From Litoditis marina (taxonomy: Eukaryota > Nematoda > Chromadorea > Rhabditida > Rhabditidae), in contig OZ038437.1 of assembly GCA_964036275.1 (NCBI GenBank), forward strand, positions 10,471,960 through 10,535,959: a stretch of 64,000 bases of DNA, given 5' to 3'. Each line of letters opens with the position of its first letter. Position 1 is the stretch's first letter. Shown here one piece after another: positions 52,691 through 63,415 of this stretch. Both the position numbers and the translations under genes were made by a program. Below the pieces are notes generated by a model. It was given only the letters and a program-made list of their open reading frames with translations, was not told where the DNA came from and did no database searches.

Positions 52691-52699
52691 GCAATTCAT

Positions 52700-53450
52700 T
52701 TATTTTAGTCGGGACAAAGTTTTGTGTCCAATATTGAATGAATGTGCAGTCCTATGTTTTCGCAATGTGCAAAGCACTTTACAAATGTTTCATTGCAGCA
52801 ACAATTTTTCAATTGAATAACACGGTATGTGACAAATCCAAAGTGTTATTCATCAATGAACTGTACACTTTTGGAAAAACCAAAACTTTAGATGTGAATC
52901 ACAACGTTTATCAAAGAATCCATATTTCTCAATAAGAAGTGAATGAATGAAGAGCGGTTCCAGCTTCAACTTGACACTCGCACGCTACGGCCGATCCGAT
53001 TGAAACTTGCTTCCATCTGAAGTTCGCTTTTGTAGTTTGGTCATAGTGACAAATAACCCTTGACTTTGTGATGTGGATTGTCAAACATTTACATTGCTTT
53101 CAAAAATGTTCGACAACGAATACCACAACCTTCGCTGTTTTTTGCTCTCGATATCAACAGTTGAGCTTGTTATCGAGGAACCTGGTTTTGTATCATAATT
53201 TTAATCTCCTAGTTTTTCTTATAATTTTTCTATACACTATACATACTATGAGAAATGTGATGTGTTCGTTAACAAACAATCAAGAACTCGCATACTGGGA
53301 ATGGTTATAGAAAACAAAGTGTACAGCACCAAGAAGATTTGTGAAGATTATGTTCATCATTGGTTTTCATCGACCCGTAAGCGAATTCGCAAACAAAATA
53401 TTCGAATTCCAAACTAAACACATGTTCAAAAAACGACGATTTTGTGTTGC
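52700..53450. other. Intergenic DNA
   Basis: No supported exon; AATTGAAT-type short similarities to the foldback MITE family only. Confidence 0.35.
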
Positions 53451-53454
53451 AAAC

Positions 53455-53545
53455 CCAACGCTTCGGTCTTTTACACTGCAACACATATTCAATCGCAGTT
53501 TAGAGGACTGATACGTCGTAATGGTCCACAATACCACAAACCCAA
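53455..53545. mobile_element. Foldback MITE fragment (12 kb / 26 kb family)
   Basis: Diverged remnant with ACTGCAACACATATTCAATC, CGCAGTTTAGAGGACT and TAATGGTCCACAAT in the order expected from 26270-26390. Confidence 0.5.
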
Positions 53546-53754
53546 CTCACTCGGGTTCCTCTTTCGTTCCGGCATTCTTCAACACCTTCAACATTCTCAT
53601 CACTGGATGACAGGAACCAAACTCTTGAATCAAAACATGGTCACAACACGAATATTGAATTCATCTTCACAGTCGAAACTATTTTGGGTTACTTCCCATG
53701 AGCACACAAGTCCATTCAGACTTTTTATGACGTGTGACGTAATTTCTCACGTGA

Positions 53755-53830
53755 CTCTGTTACAAACCTGCTAAACATCCACTAATCCACTATCGTCTGT
53801 GTCACGATTGACTCAGTTGATGTAGTTGAT
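53755..53830 (-). pseudogene. Decayed duplicate of the neighbouring cystine-rich exon
   Basis: On the minus strand TACATCAACTGAGTCAATCG...GATAGTGGA...GTTTAGCAG matches the 3' half of the exon at 53945-54065 (TACATCAACGAAGTCAATTG) but contains stops. Confidence 0.5.
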
Positions 53831-53944
53831 GTTAATTCATCTCAATACATGAAACCCACTTATATAATGTGATTTTGTTGACAATTTGTCACGTTTTACG
53901 TAACCAGTTTGGTCAGTAATCATCCACGTTTCTCCGGCACAAAC

Positions 53945-54065
53945 CTGATAAACATCCACTATCATCCGTGTCACAATTGACTTCGTTGATGTACGAGGGA
54001 AAGTAGTCATCGGGCAACTTTCGCCATTGCCAACAAAGATTACACAGACCCACCCAGTTGCGACG
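53945..54065 (-). CDS. Exon of a secreted cystine-knot-like protein (noggin/Trunk-type pattern)
   Basis: After a good acceptor (TTTTTCTAG) the exon reads 40 codons in one frame: LCNLCWQW, then LPDDYFPSYINEVNCD, then SGCLS. The spacing CxxCxW...LxxxYFPxYIxExxC...C resembles the start of noggin/PTTH/Trunk-like cystine knots, in which (W/Y)P-R-(Y/F)-(I/V) precedes a Cys. The donor (GTTTGT) is weak; reading on gives SGLC and then TGA after ten codons. I could not find a signal-peptide exon or the C-terminal knot exon, so the gene is partial or broken. The family call is tentative. Confidence 0.4.
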
Positions 54066-54069
54066 CTAG

Positions 54070-54910
54070 AAAAAGAAAAAGATGCAATTGAAATTTTCCA
54101 ACCTTTCAATTCTCACATTAATACTCTGAATTTGAAAACCAAGTCGTTTACCAAGGTTCGACAAAAACCCATGTTGTAAAACAAGGTTTAGACAGTTTTC
54201 CAAGTTATTTACCAAGGTCTTACGGTATACAAACGCAAAACTGCGTACAGCGAGCGGGTTAATTTTAATAATCAATTTGCTTCTGAATTTATAAACTAGT
54301 TTTTATGTTTTATGTGGTACAATATATGCGGTCATTATTAGTTTGTTTTCTGAATTCACGCTCTCACAGAAAAACTAGTTTTCATGTTTTATGGTACTAT
54401 GTAGGCGGTTATAATTAGTAAACAAAATTGTACCACTTGTTGTGTACAATGTTGTTTACTTTTACAAGTAATACATATTAACCAGAGAGGCGGAGACATA
54501 CCGTAGTTTATAGTGCTCTCAATTCTGAATCCACATTATAAATATGGAGTCTTTCATATTCGTATGATGAACGGAGCAAAAATCAGACCTATTTTCCTCA
54601 ACTTCAATTTTCAGACCATTGTGTTTTCTTTCCATTTGAACCGTTTCTCGAAGCATTCGTAACTCTCAAGAGCGCGCATTATGCGCATAATCCATCGTAA
54701 CCAAACAAAACTTGGTTTACCCGTTTACCGAGTGTAAACGGGCACTTCAATCTTTGGTTCCAGAAAGTTTTCAACAAATAGAGAGGTTATTCTTTCCCAA
54801 AAGAGATGAGAGGTAAAAACCTCTACCCAATGCAAGATTTTCGAAAAAAAACTATCATAACGTTTAACAGCAAGAGAACATAATATTAATAACACAGTTG
54901 TAGTTAGACT
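54070..54910. other. AT-rich intergenic DNA
   Basis: Two diverged copies of AACTAGTTTT(T/C)ATGTTTTATG (54295 and 54372) form a short direct repeat. No gene seen. Confidence 0.4.
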
Positions 54911-54913
54911 ATG

Positions 54914-55996
54914 GTGCCGTTTATCTGCTTACCAACAATCTTACTTTCTCACAAAAAATCTGACTTTCTTACAAAAAATCTGACTTTCTTACATTTAGTC
55001 TTACTTTCTCACGAAACATCTCACTTTCTCACGAAAATCTCATTTTCTCACGAAAAATCTTACTTTCTCATGAAAATTCATGCGTTCACAAAAATATCTT
55101 ACCTTCTCGAAAAGGCCCAATTTTTCCAAATTTCAGTTTCTAACCTCTTTTTTCTCATTTTACATTCTCCTTTGAACTAAAATATTTCTTGGGAGTGGAG
55201 AAATTGAGTTCTCGGTCTTTTTTTACTTTTGTATGAGCAAATAGTGATAAACAACAACAGTGTCTCCTACACCTTAACTACTACGAACTCTGGAAGTTTG
55301 AAAGCAAAACTATGAACCGTTTGTTAAAAAGACTGTTTACTGCATCGAATGGTGGAACAGAGTTCACCGTCTTTTCTTGATGATTTATCACATGAGAAAG
55401 CTCGAATTTTAGGTGTCAAATGGAGAAATATAAGACTTTGTATGGCCTCAACTTTGAAAGCTTTCATCTAATATACTGCTCACTGGCGGTTATTGAATTC
55501 AAAAAATCATATAAATTAATATGTCGAAATTATTGGGGAACATTGTACTTTCACCCCTCAGTTTTTGCTTATGCTGAAACTTAGTCCCGTAGTACTTTTA
55601 CCCCTACAATTATGAAAGTTACATGGCTCCTTCGTTACACGAGACATTAATACATTGGGACATTGAATTGCGGTTGGGGGGCCAAACTACCACGGAGGGG
55701 AGAGTGGCGAAAATCAAAATTTCCCGAAATGAAATTCGGGATGGAATCTCATAAAAACGAAGTTCAGTTGAATGGGGAAAGAATAAAAATTTCACCCCGT
55801 GGGTCAAATTTTCACATTTTGGGTAAGATTTTTTGTCGGAAAGTGAGTTTCATTTGAGAAAGTAAGAGTGATTCTAAGAAAGTCAGATTAATTGTAAGAA
55901 AGTCAGATTTTTTGTAAGAAAGTAAGACTTTTTTGTAAGAAAGTGAGACTTTTTGTAAGAAAGTGAGATTGTAAGAAAGCAGAGAAACGGGCCCTA
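54914..55996. mobile_element. 1.08-kb foldback element with tandem-repeat arms
   Basis: The left arm (54914-55100) is a run of about nine 18-20-bp units of the type AAAAATCTTACTTTCTCACG; the right arm (55845-55996) is the inverted equivalent (GTAAGAAAGTGAGACTTTTT). The outer tips CCGTTTATCTGCTT and AAGCAGAGAAACGG also match as inverted repeats. The 740-bp core includes the C-run/G-run phrases also seen at 33.6 kb and has no coding frame. Confidence 0.82.
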
Positions 55997-56378
55997 TGTA
56001 CCTCATCTAGTTCCGTTCCTCTTTTGTAGATACACTGTAGCTGACTGATAGTCCCAAGTACTGCAATATGTATTATACTGTGAGAGTATCCCAGCACCAC
56101 TCCTAATAACATTTTAATCTCAGTTTGTTACAAATAATGAAAAACTTTTAGTTTTATAAGTTGTTGAAGTCCTGTTATTTTTCACAAGTAAGTGTGAGTT
56201 CTATTATAAGATATATTAAACTTTCGAAAATAGAATAGCTAGGGTTCAACAAAAATGTGAGAATTCTCAAAAAGTCTATTTCAATCAGAATTGAACTAGA
56301 AAACCCATTGAACTACAGAAACTTGAGTAGTCATTGATTTTTTTGGCTTTCATTTTCACTGGTTATGTTAAAATATAA

Positions 56379-58892
56379 TTATATGGTTTGCATTCCCTTA
56401 GTTCCATATAAATCGATAACTTTAAATTCAGTTCTAGCATTACATTTTTCTTTTTGTTTCTCTGACTCGTCTTTTTCATCCTCTTCTTCAGAAAATATTG
56501 ATCTGCGGGTTCGATTGTTTTCCGTTTCAGAAGAAGCGAAAATGTTCGCTGCCTGAAATTAGGGATTAGGAAATTACTTTTTCATTTCTTTTCTCACTGT
56601 TCAATCCATTCAATCACCTCCATTGATGTTGTTATGATACTGGGAAAAATCCTAGTGGAAAAACGTTAACATAAACGTAAATACGTAGGCATAAACAAAA
56701 AAACGTGAGACTTCTGAAAATAAGGTTGTTGTGAAAAAAAAGTTTACGAAACATGTAAACATTTAAAAACGAAAATTCAAAGAGCCATTTCAGTTCGCTA
56801 AATACAGCATTGTTTCAGTGTTCCTCATCGCACCTGCTTTGCCTTTTTATCATTCAGTCTGTCCTTTGAGCTCTTATTGTCGTCGTTTTTCGGTTGTTTA
56901 GCAGAACCTAATCTGGTGCAACTTCCTTCTTGGCTATCTGAAAATAAAAAAATTCCAATTGTAATAGATGTTTTTAACAAATTCGTTCTTACCAAAGCGT
57001 TTTTAAAGTTTATTCTTGCTCATCGGTCTTAACCGAGATCAAACTACAACAAACTTACTATACATGCCGCTTTCTGTAATCTGTGTTTTTCTTCATACGG
57101 CGTGTCATTTTGAATTGGAACTTCATTTTCGATGAAGCAATGGATAATGAATAGTTTGTGTGTTTGTAGTTTGACCCGTCATTTTTCAATCAAAGTGTTT
57201 GAGATTGAACTACAAAGAAGATGAGTATGTTCACTCTCTATAAACTTCTACGATACTCTTTGGTCGAAATTCACGTTACCTAGACCAAACTACAAAGAAG
57301 CTACTACCTAATGATTCACCTGTCGCATTTTGCAGTCTATCTCGTTCCTCGTACAACGAGTCATTTCCACTTGGAAGTCCATTTTCGATGAATCCATTTA
57401 TAAGGAACAATTTGCATAATTGGCACTCTCTGGTTACACAACCATTGTCCACACTGTCCCAAACTGGCATGGGACCGGAGGATTGCATCTTAAACAAAGA
57501 ATATACTCGTCGCCAACGTTAAGGCGGGAGGGTACTGTATATCTCATTTCCCGCTGTGTACGCACACATGTCTTCGATTCCAAAGATTCACCGTTATGTG
57601 CACTGATAGCGCAGTGGTTAGCGCTCTGCCACCAAAATTTTGCTCGCAGGTTCGATTCCGGCGAGAGACAGACATTTATAAATTTGACACTCACAATAAA
57701 GTGACACTTTTGTATTTGGTGAAAAAACCTAGAATTTGTTCCTTAGAATTTTCTGATATTGTAAGCCAAGCAAAGACTGTGCAATGTATCAATGTCGCGT
57801 AAAAATACATGGGCCTTGTGTATTTATGTAATGAGTGTTATTAATTCGGGGTAGATGAAGTCGTGAATACGACTGATGCATTTCCTAGTTAACCTACCAC
57901 TTTTCATCAACAAAATATACAGTGAGACTCTTGATCAGAGAAATTTGGAAAAAGAACGACATCAACAGTTGATTGTATTGGTGTGGTTCAATCTTTTAAA
58001 AGATTCAAAAATGTACACAGTAATCGTCAATCAATAAAGTCAATGGTCAACCTCATTGTGTTTGTATTGTAGTATACATGGTTCTAACGTTTCTCTAAAA
58101 CGTACAATCATAACCGGTTCGTTGTTGCACAGTTCCGGTACAAGAAGTTCTCCAGTAGATGAAACGAGGTTCGAAAAACACATCGCTTCATCAAAAGTGG
58201 ACGCCAAAAATGCAGAATCGTACGTCAAACATTCTTCTGAACCGGTCGGGCGTAAGCAAGGACATTGATGTTCCTTACCCTTGAAATGGACAGTATGACG
58301 AAATGTTCTGTGTAGTTTGATCTCGTGGCATAATTCATGATGTAGGAGCAGTCGCGAGATTACACTACAAACAAAGGGGGGTACGCATGGTATGAGTACA
58401 GACTTGTTTTTTCTACCTGAGTACGTACACTAGAAGATCCCGGCGCCTTTATCCCATCCTGCGTCTCTCGCTCTGCCTCACTATTTCTCGTCTCTTACAT
58501 CCCGACGGGATGTAAGAGCAGAGAAAATATGTTTGAGGACACGCAGGATGAATGAAGTAGCCGGGATCTTCTAGCATACATGCTCTGGTCTGGGGTTAAT
58601 TGGGGCATTGAAAAAAATATTATCTAGTGAATATTTTTTTTTCAGAAATTGATAATCATAAAGTGCACACGTTTTAATGTTTACCCAGTTCAAAGTTTAG
58701 TTTTATAACGATGCCATTGTACGCTCAGAGTATAATTTGCGACTATTTTTATATGAAAATTGCAAAACTCACCATTACCTCCATTTCTAACGCGCACTTC
58801 TCGCAATCTGTAGCCTGTTCTGTGAGAAACTTTTGTTCAGCCAAAATATTCTGTGTGAGAAAAACCAGTAGAAATGTGCCGTACAACAGCAT
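56379..58892 (-). CDS. Unrecognised secreted Cys-rich protein
   Basis: Five exons in phase: 58892-58773, 58279-58106, 57488-57320, 56937-56834 and 56552-56379, giving about 246 residues. The signal peptide is clear (MLLYGTFLLVFLTQNILAEQ). The N-terminal two thirds hold Cys pairs (DCEKC, CPC, EECL, MCFS, LCNN, GCVTRECQLCKLF, SCTR), so a disulphide-bonded extracellular domain is likely. The C-terminal third is charged and low complexity, with two sequons in all (NAT before it, NRT within), a possible dibasic site (RTRRS) and an acidic run (SEEEDEKDESEK). I do not recognise the fold. A SINE lies 17 bases from the exon 3 acceptor in intron 2. Exon 1 could alternatively end at 58779, also in phase 0. 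Confidence 0.65.
57505..57702 (+). repeat. tRNA-related SINE, copy 4
   Basis: The best preserved copy: CGTCGCCAACGTTAAGGCGG, A-box-like TAGCGCAGTGGTTAGCGC, B box GGTTCGATTCC, tail AGAGACAGACATTTATAAAT. It lies in intron 2 of the Cys-rich gene, antisense to it. Confidence 0.85.
58425..58579. mobile_element. MITE with GTATACTAGAAGATC ends, copy 2
   Basis: Ends ACACTAGAAGATCCCGGC and GCCGGGATCTTCTAGCATAC are inverted repeats; the centre is a hairpin CTCTTACATCCCGACGGGAT. It lies in intron 1 of the Cys-rich gene. Confidence 0.82.
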
Positions 58893-59750
58893 GGTTGAAG
58901 GAGAAAATGAAAAAGTAGTTGTTTCAACTAAAGCCGTTCGTCTACGCACTCTCGTTTCACCACACTCTTTCTCTCACTCTCACCGAGTAAACATTTACAG
59001 GCGTTGTTCGGGCTGAAACGACTTTCTGCACAAATACACATAATCTTAATTTTAGGTAAGCCCGTGAAGACGTTTAATCTATGCTGTTAGTCAAGTGCAG
59101 AGCCACGTGAAACATGTTAAACACAGCAAAACTCAGAATTGTGCTATAACAAAGTGCACGACTTCTCATTAGATTGCTAACTTCACGTGACTTATCAATT
59201 TACTTCTAGTAAAACGTAGTCTCACGTGAGCATTAAATTGAATAACATCAATATTAGTATTCGTTACAGAGACTGAAAGTATAAATTGGTCATGAAGATT
59301 TTCCATAATATAGAATGAATACGCCCCATGAGGAATATACTAAAAGACCACTAATTTCCAATCGAGTAGAATAAAATAGAATAGAATGTTTATTCGCGAT
59401 TGAACACGTGTCTTTCCACATTAGTATATGTAACACTACAAATTATGATTGGAGATTTGAAAGAAAAAAAATTTAGAGTATTGTTTATTCTGTTACGCGC
59501 GCATTGTATACAGTTGCAATACTGCACAACTGAATGAAGATAACTTGGAAAGTCGGAGTATAGTCTGTTCCATGCACTCGCGACTACTCACTATGTGGAG
59601 AATGAATACTAGACTTCCAGAATAGTTTTGATAAACCAATATTATCAGAAGATTATCACGGCAAACCTCAGAACGTGTTTCCAAAAAAGCCATACGATAA
59701 TAAAAAACCGCAGTTTGAATCGTCGACAGGAAACTTCGATTTGAAACCTC
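58893..59750. repeat. Intergenic DNA with dispersed repeat copy 3 (59088-59220, inverted)
   Basis: 59088-59220 matches the 11.3-kb and 25.1-kb repeats in reverse (CACGTGAAACATGTTAAACA ... TTCACGTGACT). The rest has no recognised feature. Confidence 0.55.
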
Positions 59751-59751
59751 G

Positions 59752-59956
59752 ACACTTTATAGGGAGGACAGAAAGGAAAGTCAATATGAAAAAGCTGCAC
59801 AAAAAAAACCGATATATACAAATTTTAGTCCAATATAACGAGTCTAATTTCCACACGGTACGATCATGTTTTACCCTGTTTTAGCGCGCCCACCGATAAG
59901 TTCAGTTACTCCGGGGTACCTAAACTAGCATTCCATTCTGTGCTCCTTTAAAAGGA
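59752..59956. mobile_element. TTAA-type MITE, family I, copy 2
   Basis: AGGGAGGACAGAAAGGAAAG at the left, GGGGTACCTAAACTAG and TTCTGTGCTCCTTTAA at the right, parallel to 9957-10140. Confidence 0.65.
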
Positions 59957-59959
59957 TAA

Positions 59960-61010
59960 TCGTAATCACAACATCGAAAGCTAGTTAAAAATTACAATGT
60001 TCGTGGTTTATTCTTCTTGAACAAAATCTTTCATATCACGCTAGTTTAAAGTAACATAAACTGGTTGTTCAATCTAACTTCCGTAGGAAGTTTTCAAGAT
60101 TTTCAAGCGCGCATTTTCAAACTGAAAGGTTTGCCTCAACATTGTTGCGAAATACATACCGTAGCACGGAATATCTGTGACTAGGATGTCCTCTCTAGAC
60201 TCTCCTCGAGATTAGCTGTTCTCATAGGTGACGAGCAGTCTGTGCTCTCTCAGCAAGAGAGTACCACACACAAAATAGGAACCACCCACTTTGAATATAT
60301 AGCTGGCACGAATCCAGGGGCAGCTACAAGTACCGTACATTCACTCCCCCTGTTGAACAACAAACTAGCCTTGAATGAAAACTAGAGTGACTGAGCAGCG
60401 AAAACAAAATAATATTTATACACTTCAAGTCGTAGTTGATCTTGGATCCACAGTGACAAATGGGATTGGAACATACATTACAACAGGGGTAACTCAAAAT
60501 CACATCACTCATCAGATCACAAAACTACAAAACAAAACAAAAATACAGATCACAGTACTGCTAGTTACGAATAAACACTTTAAGGCGTGCATAGAAAGTG
60601 AGTCATAGTCACGAATCAAATGGGCTTCGTTCATACTTTTTGCAGTTGCAGCTAGATGCAGAGTAAGTGACAGTATTGACATGACCATACTACACTGCAG
60701 TGTACTTGCCCTTTTTGTGAATTTTCTGTCGTTATCAGTCATTTTTTCACTGTTTTAGGCGTGCCATAATTAGAATCCAATATGTAGTAGTAGTTGACTG
60801 GGAGTTGATTGGTCTGAAGATGAAAAAAAAATCCTGTTGCCACCAAGTTTAATGAAGTATCAGTTGTCGTCAATGAAATTTTTTTTCAAGATGTTGAATA
60901 TTCCAAATTGAAATATAGATTCACTATTTACAAGTTGAATTTTTCGATTATCTTGAATGGTGTTAGAAGTTGCGCTGGGTTGTTCATACTTTCATGCTGC
61001 GTTTAGTTCT
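59960..61010. other. Intergenic DNA
   Basis: Short similarity at 60.27 kb to the 30-31 kb repeat (AAAATAGGAACCACC...). No exon with splice support was found. Confidence 0.35.
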
Positions 61011-61017
61011 GGTCGAG

Positions 61018-62852
61018 CTAACGCTCTCTTTGCTTGAGCTTCAGCTTAGAGAGGTGCCGCTCAGCCTCACGGAGGTCAAGTGCGAGACGAAGATCTTCGA
61101 TCTTTCTTTCTTGAATGTTCCGCCAGCCGTGCCAGTGGTTTTTAACGAATGTTTTCGTCAAACCGGGCTCTGTCATGCGCCTTCTGAAAGATACAAGAGT
61201 TCGTTTTGCTCTTTTTGCACATGAGAAACAACCGTAGTTAGCTTTAACCATCGATAGAAGCCAGTTACAGTAGATTTTAGTGCTCAGACGATTCCCAGCC
61301 AATTGGCCAGCCACTTTTTTATTGGCTGAGCGAGAGAGTGTGCAGGTCAGAGAGACGCAGACTGTCTTAGCCTGTCTGCGCGTCATTGATCTGCATGCTC
61401 TCTCGTTTTTGTAGCTGGCCAGTTGCAGAAAAGTGGCGCTAATCGTTCTCAGTGAGCGGAGTCAATTATATTGGAAAGTTTCCAATAGCGATCAGCCTAA
61501 TCAAAGCTTTTGCATCAGCTGGGTACTGAACTCAGCTGTGACAGGTATGCTGGCTAAACCTAAACTGTGATATAGTTCGTTTCAACCATCGATAGCAGCC
61601 AGTTACAGTATATTTTAGTGGGCGGAGTCAATTGTGTTGGAAAGTTTCCAACAGCGACCAGCCTAATCAAAATTGTGCATCAGCGAGGTATTGAACTGAG
61701 CTGGGATAGGTGGTGCGGCGCCCACAAGCAGCCGGCCATCTGAACATGTTGGCCCAAACTAAAAACAGTGATATCCAACCATCTTTTCTGGCCGTTTTTC
61801 AATGCTTATGTTATCACTCAAAAAGTGGTTTAAATTACTCCCCGATCAGGTGGGAATTTTTTGAAAACAAAAAAGTTACAAAAATCCTAAAATAACCAGT
61901 TTTCGAATTTTTATTTGCAATGAAAAGACTGGCAAGCTGCCAGATCAGTCGCCTGCAATGTAGGGCGCGCTCGGCCAGCATGGCTGACTGCTATCGATGG
62001 GTGAAACGAACTATATGCAACTCTTTTCTGAACGTTTCCCAAAGCTAATTTTATCGCACAAAAAAATTGTTAAACCACTTCCCGTTTAGGTGATATGGAA
62101 ACAAAAGATTTACAAAAGTGCTAATATAACCACTTTTTGATTTTCATTTTACAATAAAAATAGTGGCAAGCGGCCAGACCATCGATTACAATGTAGGGTG
62201 CGCTTGACCAGCATAGCTGACTACATCAATGGGTAAAACGAACTATAAAAACAATGTCCCACACTCGAAATTGATGACTTTTTGACTGGACTATAGTCGT
62301 CGCCAACAGAAAGGTGACAGGGTACTGTATATCTCACTTTCCACTATAGCTTGCCGGTTATGTGCTTAAGTAGCGCAGTGCTTAGCGTCCTGATACAAAT
62401 CTTTTGCCCGCGTGCTCGATTCTCGCGAGAGACAGAAATTTATAAATTTGGCACACACTATACCTCTTTTTGCTCCAGCTCGACCCTTGCCTTTTGAATC
62501 ATGGACAACTGCACAGCTATGTCTGAAAAGAAGGAAAAACGTTCTGAGTATTGAACCTTTTTATCCAGACCGAAGCTTACCACTTACACTTACCGAAGCT
62601 AATTGAAAACGATTTGTGCATTGCAATTAAGACTAGGCGAACACTAAGACGGGAAACTAGGAGGGACAGTCAAATTGTTCCGTTTTTTTACATTGAGTAA
62701 TACAGCAAGAGAACATACCTCGGAAGGCGTGATTTGGCGCGTGGTGTAGCATGACATCAGTACGACGGCAATTGGGGCACGCGAACCGCGTGTTGGTTTT
62801 ACGGTTATCCGCTCCTCTCACCATTGTGGGGCCGGCATTCCCGTGGATTATT
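61018..62852 (-). CDS. RING-finger-like protein, C-terminal part (partial, possibly broken)
   Basis: Exon 62852-62719 (acceptor CCTTCCAG, donor GTATGT) encodes TRFACPNCRRTDVMLHHAPN, the second CxxC of a C3HC4 RING and the usual following hydrophobic/Asn segment; it joins in phase to 62522-62464 (DIAVQLSMIQKARVELEQKE), a charged helix. A third exon probably starts at 61183: in phase it gives KAHDRARFDENIR then stop, while a different frame downstream reads a long coiled-coil-like stretch (ERKIEDLRLALDLREAERHL) to 61018. That suggests a frameshift near 61140, or that one of the readings is accidental. The exon with the first RING cysteines should lie to the right and was not found. RING proteins act as E3 ubiquitin ligases. 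The intron between 61184 and 62463 is filled with MITEs and a SINE. Confidence 0.5.
61208..61570 (-). mobile_element. 440-bp MITE, rearranged fragment
   Basis: Contains CCATCGATAGAAGCCAGTTA and GCGGAGTCAATTATATTGGA, both from the family sequence, with a 150-bp unrelated stretch between. Confidence 0.6.
61571..62014 (-). mobile_element. 440-bp MITE with TA flanks, copy 2
   Basis: Full length, inverted relative to 10177-10618, with ends TATAGTTCGTTTCAACCATC and CGATGGGTGAAACGAACTAT. Confidence 0.85.
62030..62252 (-). mobile_element. 440-bp MITE, diverged half copy
   Basis: TTATCGCACAAAAAAATTGT ... GTAGGGTGCGCTTGACCAGC ... GGGTAAAACGAACTATA corresponds to the right half of the element. Confidence 0.65.
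62289..62463 (+). repeat. tRNA-related SINE, copy 5
   Basis: TATAGTCGTCGCCAACAGAA at the left, tRNA-like TAGCGCAGTGCTTAGCGTCC and GCTCGATTCTCGC in the middle, ATTTATAAATTTGGCACACA at the right. It ends exactly where the RING exon begins, so its end supplies the donor GTATAG. Confidence 0.8.
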
Positions 62853-63415
62853 CTGGAAGGAGTGTTTTACAAACATTAGCGTCATCTATCAGGTTGGAAA
62901 AATTTTTAAGTTTCAGGTTTCTATTTTTACAGTTCCAAAATTTTACCTTTTAGTGTCTTACGGAAAATTGATCGCGTCTTCAAGTTTACCAGAATGTCGT
63001 ATTGAGATGAGTAGAAGAATGGACCATAGAAAAACAGGTCGATATCAACCTTACCTTTCAAACTCAACAAATGAGAGACCGATGAGAGTTTCACGAAATT
63101 TTGCAACTAACTGTACACACCCGACCTTTAACTCCAACTTCAATAGTAGCTATCGTGAAGAGAGTAGTGGAAGGACGGAAAAATTCACTAACAATGTCTA
63201 CTAACAATATACTAAAAGTTTTTAAGGAAGAATCACCTCCTTTTCTGCTCTAGGAAGAACTGGAAGAACAAATGATTATTGTTATAGTAAAAATCTTTCG
63301 AGATCAAGAGAACCAGATAATTCAAACTTTCAACAACCAGAACGACATACAGTCGATTTGAAGAGAATCGGCCTCAGAGCTCACGATATCAGACACCAGT
63401 ACGAACATTAAACTC
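62853..63415 (+). CDS. Unassigned open stretches, possible exons of a small basic protein
   Basis: A frame at 63006-63203 (Asn/Ser/Arg-rich) and another at 63237-63413 after an acceptor TCTGCTCTAG (ending RAHDIRHQYEH, stop) have coding-like composition. I could not join them with a convincing donor, and no domain is recognised. They could also be chance frames upstream of the RING gene. Confidence 0.22.

Noticed and set aside
54911..55180. Open frame with repeated KKSDFLTKNLTF
   Set aside because: Translation of the tandem units in the left arm of the foldback element.
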